A DNA stretch of 27,336 nucleotides from BTUB01 sp964392765. Its GTDB lineage: Bacteria; Babelota; Babeliae; Babelales; Vermiphilaceae. Shown piece after piece: positions 15,222 through 22,598 of the stretch; the first letter of the stretch is position 1; each line of letters begins with the position of its first letter. The position numbers and the translations under genes are program-made. The DNA lies in assembly GCA_964392765.1 (NCBI GenBank), contig CAYMRF010000012.1, positions 1 to 27,336 on the forward strand, given 5' to 3'. Below the pieces are notes generated by a model that saw only the letters and a list, made by a program, of their open reading frames with translations, ran no database searches and was not told the DNA's origin.

Positions 15222-16610
15222 ATGCAAAAAAAAATAATGCTTGCACTGATAATTAGTAGTAATGGGGTTATCCTTTGCCAAGCGCCGCCTGCCGTGCCAG
15301 CTGATCCAGCTGCAATGTCAGGTGCTGCCGCTTTGCAACCAACTGCAGCCGCTGTTCAAGCACCCACCACCGGTATCGTTGAACCGCCGCTCGTGAGTGC
15401 TGCACCCCAGCAAACGGCAGCGCAATCCGTTCAGCCGCAACCAACTACGGCAACAACTTCTGCGCAGCCAAATGCATCAATGCAACCGATAACGCAAGCC
15501 ACAGGGCCTGCGCAAACCACTTCACCATCAACGCCGCCTATTGCAGCTGCGATTGCGGCGCAACCGGTGGCAGCTCCTGCGCAAGCAAGTCAACCTATAA
15601 CAATGCCCGAACCGGCACCAGAACCGCAACCAGAATTTCAACCCGCACCAGAAGCGGAAGAGGAAGACATTGAGATCAAAGGGATTGATACCGTTGATAT
15701 CAATGAAGCAAAAGGAAATTGGCTTTATAAGCGTATCTGGTGGGAGAAAGCAGAACACACCTATGAAAAAATTAAGCAATTGACTGATAAGATTCTTGAT
15801 TCGCGTATGATCTTTTTTGTGAAACGAAATGAATTAGATCGTATGATTGTAGAATTTTATTCTGAGCTTGGTTTCAAGCAGGGCGAATTAACCGAATTGA
15901 TTTCTTTTATGACACGTCAGCTTGATCAAGAACGCAAAGCGGAAGGTTCTCTGGATGAAAAAGAACGGGAATTGCTTGAAATACTTGCCCAAGAAAAGAA
16001 GAATATTGAACAATTGCAACAAGGAACTCAAAATATTGCAAAGGTTGATCGCGCGATAGAAGACGCATTAATGCGCTTACTGGAGCAGCTCAATCAAGCA
16101 AAGCATTATGAGCAGCAAGCATGGGCCAATTTTAAAGCAATTAATCGTGAATTAAGTGATAAAAAGGCGCGCGAACTCTTTTATAGCATGGACACCTACT
16201 GGCGCAATCTCAATAGTATTAATTCATATTTAACTGATGCCTTTGCTAAATATTTTGATCAATTAACGCAAAAGATTGAACAAGAGACTGATAAAATTAA
16301 AACGAATGTTCAAGCATTATCCGAGAAGGGCATTAGTCTTCAAGCGCAAGCACTTGCTATGAAGCAAGAATGCAAGCTTCCCGCTAAAGAAGAAGCGCTA
16401 CCGGAAGAACCTGAGGAATCAACGGGATTTATGGGAACTATTTGGGGATGGGTGAAAGCGCCATTTTCATTGGTTTCGAATGTTTTTGGTAGCATGCTTG
16501 GTTGGGTGAGCGGTTTGCTTGGTGGCGGTGAATCAGAAGAAGTAACTCTGGTGAAACCATCTCGCAGGGCAGCAAAAGTCGCCGCGGAAACCCCCGAAGA
16601 ACCAAGCTAA
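15222..16610 (+). CDS. exported Pro/Ala/Gln-rich coiled-coil protein
   Basis: A 462-residue protein. The signal peptide is about residues 1-20 (IMLALIISSNGVILC). Residues 20-150 are low complexity, dominated by A, P, Q and T (runs of PAPEPQPEFQPAPEAEEE type), likely an extended wall- or envelope-spanning linker. From about 155 it becomes charged and helical with coiled-coil character (ERELLEILAQEKKNIEQLQQ). A hydrophobic glycine/tryptophan-rich stretch near 400-440 (GTIWGWVKAPFSLVSNVFGS) could sit on or in a membrane, and the tail is basic. The architecture suggests an envelope tether, but no family is recognised. AAGGAA precedes the ATG, and a strong terminator follows. Confidence 0.8.
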   Translation: MQKKIMLALIISSNGVILCQAPPAVPADPAAMSGAAALQPTAAAVQAPTTGIVEPPLVSAAPQQTAAQSVQPQPTTATTSAQPNASMQPITQATGPAQTTSPSTPPIAAAIAAQPVAAPAQASQPITMPEPAPEPQPEFQPAPEAEEEDIEIKGIDTVDINEAKGNWLYKRIWWEKAEHTYEKIKQLTDKILDSRMIFFVKRNELDRMIVEFYSELGFKQGELTELISFMTRQLDQERKAEGSLDEKERELLEILAQEKKNIEQLQQGTQNIAKVDRAIEDALMRLLEQLNQAKHYEQQAWANFKAINRELSDKKARELFYSMDTYWRNLNSINSYLTDAFAKYFDQLTQKIEQETDKIKTNVQALSEKGISLQAQALAMKQECKLPAKEEALPEEPEESTGFMGTIWGWVKAPFSLVSNVFGSMLGWVSGLLGGGESEEVTLVKPSRRAAKVAAETPEEPS

Positions 16611-16640
16611 TCCCATTAGCTGCTTATTTATAACTTTTAA

Positions 16641-16676
16641 GAGGCCTAAAATATCGTTTGATTAGGCCTCTTTTTT
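16641..16676 (+). terminator. rho-independent terminator
   Basis: GAGGCCTAA (16641-16649) pairs perfectly with TTAGGCCTC (16662-16670), directly followed by TTTTTT. It ends the transcript of the exported coiled-coil protein and separates it from tRNA-Leu. Confidence 0.92.
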
Positions 16677-16709
16677 ATGATACATTTTCCAGTGCTTAAT
16701 ATTTGATAT

Positions 16710-16796
16710 GCCGAGGTGGTGAAACTGGTATACACACAGCCTTGAGGTGGCTGCGGGAGAAATCCTGTAGGGGTTCGAGTCCCCTCCTCGGCACCA
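16710..16796 (+). tRNA. tRNA-Leu (anticodon GAG)
   Basis: An 87-base class II tRNA. The acceptor stem is GCCGAGG/CCTCGGC (16710-16716 with 16786-16792), followed by A16793 and an encoded CCA. The anticodon stem CAGCC/GGCTG carries the loop TTGAGGT, so the anticodon is GAG, reading CUC and CUU. The long variable arm (CGGGAGAAATCCTG) is typical of Leu. The T arm is GGGG-TTCGAGT-CCCC. It runs straight into a perfect hairpin beginning at its CCA. Confidence 0.96.
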
Positions 16797-16831
16797 GTCA
16801 TTTCCTTCAGAAATGACTGGCAGGCCAGTCT
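16794..16831 (+). repeat. tRNA-Leu 3' trailer hairpin
   Basis: CCAGTCATTTC (16794-16804, starting with the tRNA CCA) pairs perfectly with GAAATGACTGG (16810-16820) around CTTCA. It is followed by CAGGCCAGTC, so a second small hairpin (CTGGC-AG-GCCAG) can form instead. The same element follows tRNA-CAT at 18570 with the loop inverted. Confidence 0.85.
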
Positions 16832-16904
16832 AAGGCGTCATCTTTATATTTGAAAATTAGTAGAAATTCACAGATTAACATTTAATCGGGAGTAAGGAGC
16901 TAGC

Positions 16905-18467
16905 ATGAATCTTTCAGCACGTCGTAGTGGTTTATTTTCATGGTTTACCTTTTGGATTTTATTAGCAATCGCATGCTGCTATTTATTGTGGCCATTGCGT
17001 AAAACATTGCGATACGGTATCGATCTTGTGGGCGGGACATTTATCACGCTTGAAGTTCAGACTGATAAAGCAGTTGAAACTGAATTGTTTTCTAAATTGC
17101 AAGCAATCAGCAACCGTCTCAAAGAAGCGGGCAAAGAACAACCGGTTTCCAAAAGTGTTGAAAACGGCAAAATCGTTTTAACCTTCTCTTCTGCCGCAGC
17201 AGCTCAAAGTGCCGCGCAAATTATTCAAGAGTACGATAAAAATCTTGTAGTATCGGCAGACAATCAAACCGTAAAAGCTTCATTTATTGATCGCATTGCA
17301 GCAAAAATTAAAGAAGATGCCGTAAGCAGAAACGTTGAAGTATTGCGTACTCGTCTTAATCGTTTAAGCGTGGAAGAAATCACGATTGCAGCTCAAGGTG
17401 AAAGAAATATCATCGTTGAGTTGCCCGATGTTTCTGATCCAATGCAAGCAAAAGAGATGATCGGCAGGGCGGCAGTTTTAGAATTTAAACTTGTTCAAAA
17501 AGTGGGCAAAAGTCCTGAAGATATTCTTTATGAAATCGATGGCATCTTGCCCGGCGATATGGAAATCTTGCCGGCACAAGAAACTACGGCTGATGGCAAA
17601 GTGAGCGAATATTATTTAGTGCCAAAATTTGCCGATATCGGTGGAAAAGATTTGCGTGATGCGCGTGCACAATTAGGCGAGCGTGGCGGTATGGTGGTTA
17701 GCTTCCAGCTTACTTCTGAAGGCGGCGAAAGATTTTATGATCTCACCAGCAAAAATATTGGTAAGCAATTAGCCATTGTTCTTGATGGGCAAGTGGTGAT
17801 GGCTCCTGCAGTGAGATCTGCATTGCGCGATAGCGGTCAGATTGAAAGCAGCACCTTTACTCCGCAATCAGCAAAACAATTAGAAGTGTTATTGAAATCT
17901 GGTGCATTCGTTGCTCCGGTAACCTTTGAAGAAGAGCGCCAAATTGGTCCTTCTTTGGGTGCGGAATCTATCAGACAAGGTTTGATCTCCTGCTTAGTGG
18001 GTCTTGGATTGCTCTTGATATTTAGCCTCACCTTCTACAGCTTGTGCGGCTTACTCGCATTTATTACTTTGCTCTATAACTTAATCTTGATCTTGGTTGC
18101 TATGCATTTCTTGCGCGCAACACTCACGTTGCCGGGTATTGCCGGATTGGTGCTTACCGTGGGTATGGCAATCGATGCATCGATTTTGATTTATGAACAA
18201 ATTAAAGAAGCGCTTGCAAGCGGCATGACCATCAGAAAAGCGGTTGATACCGGGTTCTCTGATGCGCTTGTGGTGATCCTTGATGCAAATATTACTACCT
18301 TTATTGTTGGCGTGGTACTCTATTATTTTGGTACTGGCCCAATTAAAGGTTTTGCGGTAACCATGATGCTGGGCATCATTTCAACCCTCATCACCGGCTT
18401 ATTCTTCCTTAAATCGACATTTACTTTCATTTTAGATAAATTTAATGTTCAAAAGTTACGAATTTAA
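16905..18467 (+). CDS. secD: protein translocase subunit SecD
   Basis: A 520-residue member of the SecDF protein-export motor that uses the proton gradient to help release proteins outside. TM1 lies at about residues 11-29, then GIDLVGGTF (38-46), a large periplasmic P1 domain (about 50-350) with DIGGKDLRDARAQ and FQLTSEGGERFYDLT, and five C-terminal TMs. GMAIDASILIYEQIKEAL holds the conserved Asp of the proton path. AAGGAG (16894-16899), five bases before the ATG, is an excellent ribosome binding site. SecF normally follows, but here a tRNA begins 28 bases after the stop, so secF must be elsewhere or absent. SecD fits the unusually rich exported proteome in this window. Confidence 0.95.
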   Translation: MNLSARRSGLFSWFTFWILLAIACCYLLWPLRKTLRYGIDLVGGTFITLEVQTDKAVETELFSKLQAISNRLKEAGKEQPVSKSVENGKIVLTFSSAAAAQSAAQIIQEYDKNLVVSADNQTVKASFIDRIAAKIKEDAVSRNVEVLRTRLNRLSVEEITIAAQGERNIIVELPDVSDPMQAKEMIGRAAVLEFKLVQKVGKSPEDILYEIDGILPGDMEILPAQETTADGKVSEYYLVPKFADIGGKDLRDARAQLGERGGMVVSFQLTSEGGERFYDLTSKNIGKQLAIVLDGQVVMAPAVRSALRDSGQIESSTFTPQSAKQLEVLLKSGAFVAPVTFEEERQIGPSLGAESIRQGLISCLVGLGLLLIFSLTFYSLCGLLAFITLLYNLILILVAMHFLRATLTLPGIAGLVLTVGMAIDASILIYEQIKEALASGMTIRKAVDTGFSDALVVILDANITTFIVGVVLYYFGTGPIKGFAVTMMLGIISTLITGLFFLKSTFTFILDKFNVQKLRI

Positions 18468-18476
18468 GGTATAATA
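18449..18476 (+). promoter_or_regulatory. promoter of tRNA-CAT inside the end of secD
   Basis: A consensus -10 TATAAT (18471-18476) lies just after the secD stop, with TTCAAA (18449-18454) 16 bases upstream as a weaker -35 within the last codons. Transcription would start near 18483, about 13 bases before the tRNA. Confidence 0.6.
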
Positions 18477-18495
18477 GAAGCATGTTGAAATTTTC

Positions 18496-18572
18496 GGCTA
18501 CGTAGCTCAGCTGGTTAGAGCGGCGGAATCATAATCCGTAGGTCCGGGGTTCGAGTCCCTGCGTAGCCACCA
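18496..18572 (+). tRNA. tRNA-Met (CAT), probably elongator
   Basis: A 77-base cloverleaf. The acceptor is GGCTACG/CGTAGCC, closely like bacterial elongator tRNA-Met, with discriminator A and an encoded CCA (18570-18572). The D arm is GCTC/GAGC. The anticodon stem GCGGA/TCCGT (one G-T pair) holds the loop ATCATAA, and the T arm is CGGGG-TTCGAGT-CCCTG. The stem lacks the three consecutive G-C pairs of initiator tRNA and the first acceptor pair is matched, so initiator is unlikely. Confidence 0.93.
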
Positions 18573-18630
18573 GTCATTTCTGAAGGAAATGACTGGCAGG
18601 CCAGTTTCTTAAATGAATGGCTTTAAAAAT
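18570..18630 (+). repeat. tRNA-CAT 3' trailer hairpin
   Basis: CCAGTCATTTC (18570-18580) pairs perfectly with GAAATGACTGG (18586-18596) around TGAAG, the reverse complement of the loop behind tRNA-Leu. CAGGCCAGTTTCTT follows. From 18600 the sequence matches the trailer of the first tRNA (from 1128) for about 30 bases. Confidence 0.85.
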
Positions 18631-18641
18631 ATATTAGAACT

Positions 18642-18674
18642 AAAAAAGGCCACTTTAAACAGTGGCCTTTTTTA
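18642..18674. terminator. bidirectional rho-independent terminator
   Basis: AAAAAAGGCCACT (18642-18654) pairs perfectly with AGTGGCCTTTTTT (18661-18673) around TTAAAC. With A and T runs on the two flanks, it serves both the tRNA transcript (+) and the exported-protein pair coming from the right (-). Confidence 0.93.
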
Positions 18675-18693
18675 TTAGAACAAGTCTAAATTA

Positions 18694-19227
18694 TTATTGA
18701 AGTTGTTGATCGGCGTATTGTGCAATCTCTAAAAAGAAGTTGTAATCAAGATCCGGCAAGATTGTGAACATGAATATTGATAATTTAAAGACAGCCAATA
18801 TTCTTATTTGTTCTTTTGAAATGGTTAATCCAAACTTAGATGCTCTATGGTCTAAGGTGCACATCAGTGTTTCAATTGTCTTTGCTACGCTTAATCCATC
18901 CCTTTTCGGATGATTTTCCAATGCTTGTATGAAAGCATCGATCGCATTTGGATTTTGCTCCACAAACTCAAAAGCGAACTTTTCAAAAGCTGCAAGAATA
19001 GTCACGCCATGCGGTTGTTGGCCATATTGCGCTTTATACAAGGAATGTAAAAGTGCTTGAGATCCAGAATTTTCATAGTGGCTGATTGTTTTATGTAGCA
19101 ATGCTTCGAAAGTGTCGCGATTTTTCCAGGCGCTCGTTTTTTGATAAAAATCAATATTGATTTGATATGCTTGAACTGGCATTGCAGCTATTGAAATGAG
19201 TAGTAAAAAAAATAATACTTTTTTCAT
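18694..19227 (-). CDS. small exported protein, paralogue of the upstream gene
   Basis: A 177-residue protein with signal peptide MKKVLFFLLLISIAAMPVQA, cleaved after VQA. The mature part is all-helical in composition. It is a clear paralogue of the protein encoded at 19248-19787: shared HYE.SGS.A..H.L....YGQ.P, then a FAFE...QNPN.I..FI.AL segment, RA.K.GL.I...Q.R.LA.F, and an identical ending in YA.QQLQ. No known domain is recognised. AAAGG before the ATG is a modest ribosome binding site. The two genes are 20 bases apart and end at a strong shared terminator. The probable location is periplasmic or secreted, with function unknown. Confidence 0.78.
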   Translation of the reverse strand: MKKVLFFLLLISIAAMPVQAYQINIDFYQKTSAWKNRDTFEALLHKTISHYENSGSQALLHSLYKAQYGQQPHGVTILAAFEKFAFEFVEQNPNAIDAFIQALENHPKRDGLSVAKTIETLMCTLDHRASKFGLTISKEQIRILAVFKLSIFMFTILPDLDYNFFLEIAQYADQQLQ

Positions 19228-19247
19228 ATAAAAAAACCTTTAATTAT

Positions 19248-19787
19248 TTATTGAAGTTGTTGATTTGCATATTCAACAATCTCTTTGAAGAGATTAAATC
19301 CCGTGAGTTTAGGATCGAAAAGGTGGACCATTGATACATGAAAAATTGCTAACATTCTTAATTGGTCCTGGGTAATGCTTAGTCCGATCTTGTTTGCTCT
19401 GCTGTTTAATACTTCCATCCATCCTTGAATAGCTTCTTCTACCGTAATTTCTGCATTTTTAGGACGTGTTTTATCAAGTGCTTCTATAAAAGTATTAATC
19501 GAGTTTGGATTCTGTTTCGCATATTCAAAAGCAAAACTTTCCAAAGGTGTGAGAATATTGACTCCTATATAATCAGGACTTTGCCCATAGCAGTCTTCAA
19601 ATAATGTATGGTAAATTGCCTTAGACCCAGACTGTTCGTAATGCTTAGTAGCCTTCTTTACAATTTCTTCAAAAGCAGTTTCGTCAAAGTCAAAAGTATT
19701 TTGAGAGACCGTAGAATTTTGTGGGATTGCTAGAACGGGGGTTGCTGCCATTGAAAGGAGCAATAAGAGACTTAAATGTCTTTTCAT
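19248..19787 (-). CDS. small exported protein, first of a second paralogous pair
   Basis: A 179-residue protein. The signal peptide MKRHLSLLLLLSMAATPVLA is cleaved after VLA and is itself similar to that of the downstream paralogue (SIAAMPVQA versus SMAATPVLA). The mature chain begins with a short N/Q/S-rich stretch, then helical sequence with an acidic FDFDETAFEEIV region and the shared SGSKA, YGQSP, FAFEYAKQNPN and YANQQLQ landmarks. The DCYGQ cysteine has no partner in the paralogue. AGAGG, six bases before the ATG, is a good ribosome binding site. The pair arose by tandem duplication followed by considerable divergence. Confidence 0.78.
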   Translation of the reverse strand: MKRHLSLLLLLSMAATPVLAIPQNSTVSQNTFDFDETAFEEIVKKATKHYEQSGSKAIYHTLFEDCYGQSPDYIGVNILTPLESFAFEYAKQNPNSINTFIEALDKTRPKNAEITVEEAIQGWMEVLNSRANKIGLSITQDQLRMLAIFHVSMVHLFDPKLTGFNLFKEIVEYANQQLQ

Positions 19788-19999
19788 GATAAACCTCTAT
19801 TTATTATGATTTAAAGCCTAAAAATAAGCTTTTTATACTTTTCATGGTAAACTTAAGTATAAATAAGTCAAATGCCGTTAATTTCAATTAGAAATAATAT
19901 AAATTCACAGATCAAAACGCGATGTTTTTCTATTTATTAGGTATATTTTTCTCATTATTCCTTAATTTTGGCCTGAATAGTACTCAAAAAGGTGATGAT

Positions 20000-21739
20000 A
20001 TGAAATTTGAACAGGTTGCACATAGTTTTTCCCAGATTGAACAGGTGAGCGGGCGCCTTGAGATGACCCGCGTTCTAGCTGAGCTGCTGGGCAAAGCTAC
20101 TGCCCATGAGGCGGAGATTATCTGCAATATATCGCTCGGGCAGTTGCATGCTCCCCATATTGGCACTCAATTTAATATGGCAGAGAAAAGCGTGGCCAAA
20201 GCGCTGGCACTGATGCTCAATGTTGATCAAGATGCCATTGAAAAAGAAGCAAAAAAACTAGGAGATCTTGGGTTACTTATCCAACCGGATTCCTGGAAAG
20301 CAAAAGATGAACTAACGGTCTTGCAAGTCTATAAAGAGTTGTGCGCAATTGAAGAAACCTCGGGCGCGGGCTCTCAAGATGAAAAAATTAATGCGTTAGT
20401 CTCCTTGCTGCAGCAGCTTGATCCACTAGCAGGCCGTTATATTGTGCGCATCATTATTGGCAAGTTGCGCCTGGGCTTTTCTGATATGACGATTGTTGAT
20501 GCCCTTTCTTGGATGATTACGGGCAATAAATCATTGCGCGAGATTATTGAGAATGCATATAATGTTTGCGCGGATATCGGCTGGGTAGCGCATGAATTAA
20601 AAGAGTATGGCATTAAAAAAATTGAAAATGTGCACCCCAAAGTGGGAGTACCTATTTTACCTGCTGCGGCTGAACGTTTGCCGACAGCTGCTGCTATTAT
20701 AGAAAAGATTGGCACGTGCGTGGCCCAAGCAAAGCTTGATGGCTTTAGATTACAAATTCACGTGGATAAGACGGGCAAAGAACCCAAAATTCATTTTTAT
20801 TCGCGTAATTTACAAGATATGTCTGCCATGTTTCCTGATCTGGCTGCCGCGTTTGAAAAGTTAGATGTGCAAAGCATTATCTGTGAAGGCGAAGCGATTG
20901 TGTATGATCCGCACACGGGCACGTTTTCTAAGTTTCAAGAAACGGTAAAACGCAAGCGCAAACACGGCATTGAAGAGGCCATCAAAGATTTCCCTTTGCA
21001 AGTCTTTATTTTTGATATCATGTATCTCAATGGCAAAGATGTGATGGGCCTTACGCAAGAGGAGCGTAGAGCATTACTTTTAAAAACTTTCAATGTGCCT
21101 AATACACTCATTCGCGTTATTGAAGAGAAAACAGTGAGCACTGCAAAGCAATTAGAAGATTACTTTAATGAGAATATCGCATTCGGGCTTGAAGGATTGG
21201 TGGTAAAACGGATTGATAGCATTTATCAACCAGGCAAACGTAATTTTAATTGGATCAAACTTAAGCGCCAAGAAGAAGGGCATTTAGAAGATACACTCGA
21301 TTGCGTGATATTGGGCTATTATGCGGGTGAAGGCAAACGCGCTCATTTTGGCATCGGTGCATTCTTGGTCGGTCTTTACAATAAGCAAGACGATCGTTTT
21401 GAAACGGTAGCAAAAATTGGCACGGGCCTCAAAGATGAAGATTGGAAAGATTTAAAGCAGCGCTGCGATAAGATTAAGGTTAAAGAGATTCCTAAAAACG
21501 TTGCATGCGTTAAAGAGCTGTATCCTGATGTTTGGGTGAGTCCTGAGATTGTTTGCCGCATTCGTGCGGATGAGATTACTATCTCTCCGTTGCATTCTGC
21601 CGCGCGGACTGAAAGCAAGCAGGGATATGCGTTGCGGTTCCCGCGATTTATGGGATATCGTCCGGATAAAAGTGCCACTGAGGCTACTACGATTTCTGAG
21701 ATAGAACAGCTTTATAATATTCAGTTTAAGAAGAAGTAG
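20000..21739 (+). CDS. lig: archaeal-type ATP-dependent DNA ligase
   Basis: The frame is open from 19922, but AAGGTGAT (19989-19996) points to the ATG at 20000; the extra 26 residues are hydrophobic and not family-like. From there the protein is 579 residues: an N-terminal DNA-binding domain (1-205, MKFEQVAHSFSQIE...), an adenylation domain with catalytic K245 in AKLDGFR, EGEAIVYD (296-303), FDIMYLNGKD and EGLVVKR (398-404), and NWIKLKR as motif V. The C-terminal OB domain (about 430-579) has GAFLVGLYN and KIGTG, and ends YALRFPRFMGYRPDKSATEATT. It seals nicks using ATP. Bacteria replicate with NAD-dependent LigA, so this full-length archaeal/LigB-type enzyme is either an accessory repair ligase or a replacement. 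No Ku or LigD partner is nearby. Confidence 0.93.
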   Translation: MKFEQVAHSFSQIEQVSGRLEMTRVLAELLGKATAHEAEIICNISLGQLHAPHIGTQFNMAEKSVAKALALMLNVDQDAIEKEAKKLGDLGLLIQPDSWKAKDELTVLQVYKELCAIEETSGAGSQDEKINALVSLLQQLDPLAGRYIVRIIIGKLRLGFSDMTIVDALSWMITGNKSLREIIENAYNVCADIGWVAHELKEYGIKKIENVHPKVGVPILPAAAERLPTAAAIIEKIGTCVAQAKLDGFRLQIHVDKTGKEPKIHFYSRNLQDMSAMFPDLAAAFEKLDVQSIICEGEAIVYDPHTGTFSKFQETVKRKRKHGIEEAIKDFPLQVFIFDIMYLNGKDVMGLTQEERRALLLKTFNVPNTLIRVIEEKTVSTAKQLEDYFNENIAFGLEGLVVKRIDSIYQPGKRNFNWIKLKRQEEGHLEDTLDCVILGYYAGEGKRAHFGIGAFLVGLYNKQDDRFETVAKIGTGLKDEDWKDLKQRCDKIKVKEIPKNVACVKELYPDVWVSPEIVCRIRADEITISPLHSAARTESKQGYALRFPRFMGYRPDKSATEATTISEIEQLYNIQFKKK

Positions 21740-21764
21740 TTTTGTTCTCTGGCTGATAAATTTT

Positions 21765-21919
21765 ACACATCCTGAGTAGCTGCTTAGCAGCGTATCGAAG
21801 GACGGGCAAACATCATCAGTTATTTTGCTTTGAGTGCAAAGATTCATATTGCTGGCCTTGTTTTTTTATTGCATTGTGTGCCGATCCTTCGATACGCCTT
21901 ACGGCTACTCAGGATGTGT
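21765..21919 (+). repeat. long inverted pair of CCTTCGA/CTCAGG repeats
   Basis: ACACATCCTGAGTAGC (21765-21780) matches GCTACTCAGGATGTGT (21904-21919) in inverse orientation, and CGTATCGAAGGA (21791-21802) matches TCCTTCGATACG (21885-21896). Each arm has its own inner hairpin (GCTGC-TTA-GCAGC and GCC-TTAC-GGC). The element fills the gap between two convergent genes, and the central 80 bases hold no gene. Confidence 0.85.
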
Positions 21920-21978
21920 ACACGGCGAATATTTTTTGTTAAATGACGTTTAAATCTTAGAAGTATTTTTAAAATAAG

Positions 21979-22003
21979 AGAGGCAGCTTTTTAGGCTGCC
22001 TCT
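21979..22003 (-). terminator. terminator of the minus-strand exported-protein gene
   Basis: AGAGGCAGC and GCTGCCTCT pair over nine bases with a seven-base loop. On the minus strand it is followed by a T-rich CTTATTTT stretch. It lies 26 bases past the stop of the gene ending at 22029. Confidence 0.7.
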
Positions 22004-22028
22004 TCTGTTTTCTAAAACAAAGTTCTGA

Positions 22029-22598
22029 TTAAAGAACTCTTTCAAGACCTTTGTCAACAAAGTGACGTGCAACTTCGTTGCGGCCTTCGGTGTAAAGTGT
22101 GCTGGTGGTGAGTGAATCTGGTAATAATGATTCAACAGGAGTTTGTGCCAAGAGCCATACCAATGCAGCAACGATTTTTTCGCGAACAAACGTTTTACCT
22201 GCGTTGGTAAGAATTGTTCCTGCTGATTTTTTGTCTAAAATATCATCAAGAGCAACTGCACCAATTTCCATTGCTTGATCAGTATTTAATACGGTGACGG
22301 TACCTGCATTTGGAACATCAGCTACTACATCAAATGCATTGTTTAATAAGAAGCGATTGACAAAATGTTTAACGATTGCTTTTTTAGTGCGACCTTTAAC
22401 ATCGAATGAACAGCTAAATTTTGCTGGAATTTTATCTACTAATAAGTAAAGAACTGCTGCTTCTACATCATCAAGAGTTGCGGCAACTTTATTAATTGCG
22501 CGCGCATCAGGACGGCAGTGATCATAATCGCTGTTTGCGAGTAATGGCAATGTTGAAAACAACAATGCAGCAGCAAGAAATTTAAAGTGTGAATTCAT
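22029..22598 (-). CDS. small exported protein of unknown function
   Basis: A 189-residue protein. The signal peptide MNSHFKFLAAALLFSTLPLLA is cleaved near LLA-NSD. The mature part is rich in A, V, L, D and K, with likely helices (DDVEAAVLYLLVDKIP, KAIVKHFVNRFLLNN), and has two cysteines at about 28 and 63 that could form a disulfide. A hydrophobic VREKIVAALVWLLAQ helix lies near residues 140-155. AAGGAG before the ATG is a strong ribosome binding site, suggesting good expression. It is not visibly related to the two paralogous pairs, and no family is recognised. Confidence 0.78.
   Translation of the reverse strand: MNSHFKFLAAALLFSTLPLLANSDYDHCRPDARAINKVAATLDDVEAAVLYLLVDKIPAKFSCSFDVKGRTKKAIVKHFVNRFLLNNAFDVVADVPNAGTVTVLNTDQAMEIGAVALDDILDKKSAGTILTNAGKTFVREKIVAALVWLLAQTPVESLLPDSLTTSTLYTEGRNEVARHFVDKGLERVL

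Noticed and set aside
18496..18572. Initiator tRNA-fMet
   Set aside because: The first acceptor pair is matched and the anticodon stem lacks the three consecutive G-C pairs of initiators.
16863..19918. AAATTCACAGAT shared by the regions upstream of secD and the ligase gene
   Set aside because: A 12-base match is expected by chance in AT-rich sequence of this length, and no third copy or symmetry supports a regulator site.
19922..19999. Hydrophobic N-terminal extension of the DNA ligase (possible signal anchor)
   Set aside because: The ligase family begins at the internal Met, which has AAGGTGAT in front of it; the extension is chance open frame in AT-rich sequence.
21452..21847. 131-residue open frame antisense to the end of the ligase gene
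   Set aside because: It is a shadow of the ligase coding sequence, with basic/Ser-rich composition and no ribosome binding site.
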